A stretch of DNA of 64,000 bases from an uncultured Solobacterium sp. GTDB lineage: Bacteria > Bacillota_I > Bacilli_A > Erysipelotrichales > Erysipelotrichaceae. A program made the position numbers and the translations under genes. Below are positions 62,373 to 64,000 of this stretch, in pieces (the stretch's first letter is position 1; each line of letters starts with the position of its first letter). The DNA is taken from the NCBI GenBank assembly GCA_900546285.1, contig URCJ01000001.1:55220-119219 (forward strand). Reading direction: 5' to 3'. The notes under the pieces were generated by a model. The model did not search any database. It worked only from the letters and a program-made list of their open reading frames with translations, and was not told the DNA's origin.

Positions 62373-63665
62373 ATGAAGAATGAAATTATAAGACTTGAAT
62401 GTGTTGATATAACAGTAGATGGCCAAGGCGTTTGTAAAAAGGATGGATTGGTCGTTTTTGTCAAGGAAATGATTCCAGGTGAAGTAGCTGATGTTAAGAT
62501 TATCGCCAATAAGAAGACATTAGCCTTTGGTATTATTGACAAGCTTTTAGTAGCAAGCCCACATCGTATCAAACCAGATTGCCCAATTAGCCATAAGTGT
62601 GGTGGTTGCGATTATCGTTATATCTCTTATGATTATCAATTAGAACTTAAGAAACAAATATTAGTTTCGACTTATAAGAATGCTGATTTAGATGTAAAGA
62701 TTCATGATGTTTTAGGAAGTGATGATCCTTTCTTCTATCGTAATAAGGTGCAGGTTCCAGTTAGGGATCATAAGTTTGGTTTCTATCGTAAATTCTCAAA
62801 TGATATTGTTGAATTTGATAAGTGTTATGTTCAAACTGAATTATCTAATACTATCTTTGATGATATTAAAAATAGCTTATTAAATAAGAAGATTGATCAA
62901 TACTTCAGACATATTTTGATTAAGCATGCTAGGGGTACTGATGAGGTGATGGTTGGCTTTATTGTTAAGGACTTTAATATTCCTAAGATTGATGAAGTCA
63001 CAAACGAACTTACTACAAAATATAGTCAAATAAAGTCGGTTATTTTAAATTTAAATACTCGTAATGATAATGTTATCTTGGGCGATGAAGAAAAGATTTT
63101 GTTTGGTAGAGAATATATCGTGGATGAATTTGATGGTTTAAAGTTTAAGATTTCATTAAAGTCTTTCTATCAAATTAATTATCACCAGATGCAAAAGCTA
63201 TATGCAACTGCAAGAGATTTGGCTAATGTGAATAAGGAAACAAGACTATTGGACTTATTCTCTGGCATCGGTACTATTTCTTTATATATGGCCAAGTATT
63301 GTAAGGAAGTAACTGGTGTCGAGATTGTTAAGGCTGCTGTTGAAAATGCTAAGGATAATGCGAAACTAAATAATATTACTAATGCGACTTTCTATTTAGA
63401 TGATGCAAGATGTGATTTAAGTAAGTATTTAAAGGATAAGGATGTTCTTATTGTCGATCCTCCAAGAAAGGGTTTAAGTAAGGAATTAATCGATTCAATT
63501 ATCAAAACAAATATTGAGAAGATTATCTATATTTCATGTAATCCTGCTACTCAAGCAAGAGATTTAAATTTATTTAAGGAACACTATAATTTCAGTGATA
63601 TTTATCCTGTTGACATGTTCCCATTTACTACTTCTTGTGAGACTGTCTGTTTGTTGAGCAAGTAA
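62373..63665 (+). CDS. rlmD: 23S rRNA (uracil-C5)-methyltransferase, RlmD/TrmA family
   Basis: 430 aa. N-terminal TRAM-like domain, [4Fe-4S] cysteines CPISHKCGGC (about 70-79), SAM loop LLDLFSGIGTISLY (about 293), DPPRKGLS, and the catalytic Cys in ISCNPATQARDL (about 389). Adds C5 methyl groups to uridine in rRNA; RlmD, RlmCD and TrmA-like members cannot be told apart by eye. Its start lies directly on the preceding terminator tail. Confidence 0.88.
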   Translation: MKNEIIRLECVDITVDGQGVCKKDGLVVFVKEMIPGEVADVKIIANKKTLAFGIIDKLLVASPHRIKPDCPISHKCGGCDYRYISYDYQLELKKQILVSTYKNADLDVKIHDVLGSDDPFFYRNKVQVPVRDHKFGFYRKFSNDIVEFDKCYVQTELSNTIFDDIKNSLLNKKIDQYFRHILIKHARGTDEVMVGFIVKDFNIPKIDEVTNELTTKYSQIKSVILNLNTRNDNVILGDEEKILFGREYIVDEFDGLKFKISLKSFYQINYHQMQKLYATARDLANVNKETRLLDLFSGIGTISLYMAKYCKEVTGVEIVKAAVENAKDNAKLNNITNATFYLDDARCDLSKYLKDKDVLIVDPPRKGLSKELIDSIIKTNIEKIIYISCNPATQARDLNLFKEHYNFSDIYPVDMFPFTTSCETVCLLSK

Positions 63666-63695
63666 TTTTTCTAAAAACTAACTGCTTCAAGCATA

Positions 63696-63720
63696 AGATG
63701 TCGAGACGTCTATTCTTTTG
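63696..63720 (+). terminator. Weak terminator after rlmD
   Basis: 6-bp stem AGATGT / ACGTCT with loop CGAG, followed by ATTCTTTTG. Marginal. Confidence 0.35.
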
Positions 63721-63735
63721 TCCCAACTAAAATAA

Positions 63736-64000
63736 AAGCCGGATGATTATATTAATGTCACGATTGAACTTGATGATGTAGATATAACATCTGCAAAGAC
63801 TAAGGCAACATATGATGAGATAATGAAGTATGTGGCTGAACATAATTCCGGCATGAAGGCTTCCGATCTGTATATCTTACAGGTAAAGAGAAAATGCGGA
63901 ATTGAGGTTGGAAAGAATTATAATTTACCTAAAAATGAAGATAGCAGGCAACCGCAGTGTCCAGAAGATAAAGAGAGTGCAATTGTGGAGGCATTGAAGC
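63736..64000 (+). pseudogene. Orphan C-terminal fragment of an RlmD-family methyltransferase, continuing past the window
   Basis: The frame is open from just after a TAA at 63733 to the window end: KPDDYINVTIELDDVDITSA, then SDLYILQVKRKCGIEVG, NYNLPKNEDSRQPQCPEDKE and AIVEALK. This matches the accessory C-terminal tail found after the catalytic domain in many Clostridia RlmD-family methyltransferases. Here no N-terminal part precedes it; the local rlmD gene ended 70 bp earlier, in a shorter form. Codon use is less AT-rich than the neighbours. Likely a remnant of a replaced gene. Confidence 0.55.

Noticed and set aside
1..64000. tRNA, rRNA and prophage genes
   Set aside because: The intergenic stretches were read on both strands; no cloverleaf, rRNA or phage structural gene was recognised.

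Overview
The window reads as chromosome of a low-GC, fermentative, anaerobic Firmicute, most likely of the Erysipelotrichia. This is inferred from gene content (pyruvate formate-lyase, pyruvate phosphate dikinase, F-type ATP synthase, DUF5692 and DUF3793 proteins, large acyl-CoA dehydratase activase, no respiratory chain) and from strongly AT-rich sequence. No species can be named from sequence alone. No tRNA, rRNA or CRISPR array was recognised.

Layout. 1-7.0 kb: end of a galactose-type ABC importer operon (mglA, mglC, small membrane protein), a DegV fatty-acid-binding protein and pflB-pflA. 7.0-8.35 kb: a two-gene cassette (secreted protein, membrane protein) flanked by two identical 32-bp terminators. 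8.4-14.5 kb: cardiolipin synthase, an MFS carrier, a polytopic membrane LuxR-type regulator and two lipoproteins. 14.5-19.8 kb: a DUF5692 membrane protein, then an activase/dehydratase pair of the 2-hydroxyacyl-CoA dehydratase superfamily. 20.0-21.9 kb: an IS200/IS605 element with intact-looking tnpB and broken tnpA. 22-25.8 kb (minus strand): flavodoxin with DUF3793 behind paired operators, and pyrBIC behind a transcription attenuator. 26-30.5 kb: a CsoR-like metal sensor, a CYTH protein, a GDPD, and a lysine-riboswitch-controlled amino acid ABC transporter. 30.6-33.3 kb: ppdK. 33.5-40 kb: the complete ATP synthase operon, atpI-B-E-F-H-A-G-D-C. 40-48.4 kb: a type I restriction-modification island with an extra, apparently catalytically altered methylase fused to a specificity domain. 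48.5-50.5 kb: Asp23 and fakA. 50.6-54.4 kb: hypB, a large Fe-S/FAD oxidoreductase, and hypA, with foreign-looking codon use. 54.6-64 kb: hybrid histidine kinase, ligA, gatCAB, a membrane protein, an RlmD-type methyltransferase and an orphan C-terminal fragment of that methyltransferase family running off the window.

How the parts fit. PflBA, PpdK and the ATP synthase form a fermentative energy core. The c subunit carries two glutamates in the ion-binding site, which suggests Na+ coupling. DegV (FakB type) and FakA together form a fatty acid kinase and cls makes cardiolipin, so phospholipid metabolism is also represented. The lysine riboswitch assigns the ABC importer at 28-30.5 kb to lysine.

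Points most worth a second look: the extra methylase plus unknown 173-aa protein and three-operator promoter of the restriction island; the orphan HypB/oxidoreductase/HypA cluster; a recurring pattern of a -10 box 6-9 nt before the start codon with no ribosome binding site (leaderless genes); the TnpB with its inferred omega-RNA and guide; the duplicated-terminator cassette; the paired operators before DUF3793-flavodoxin; and a 32-bp-period repeat at 27.7 kb.
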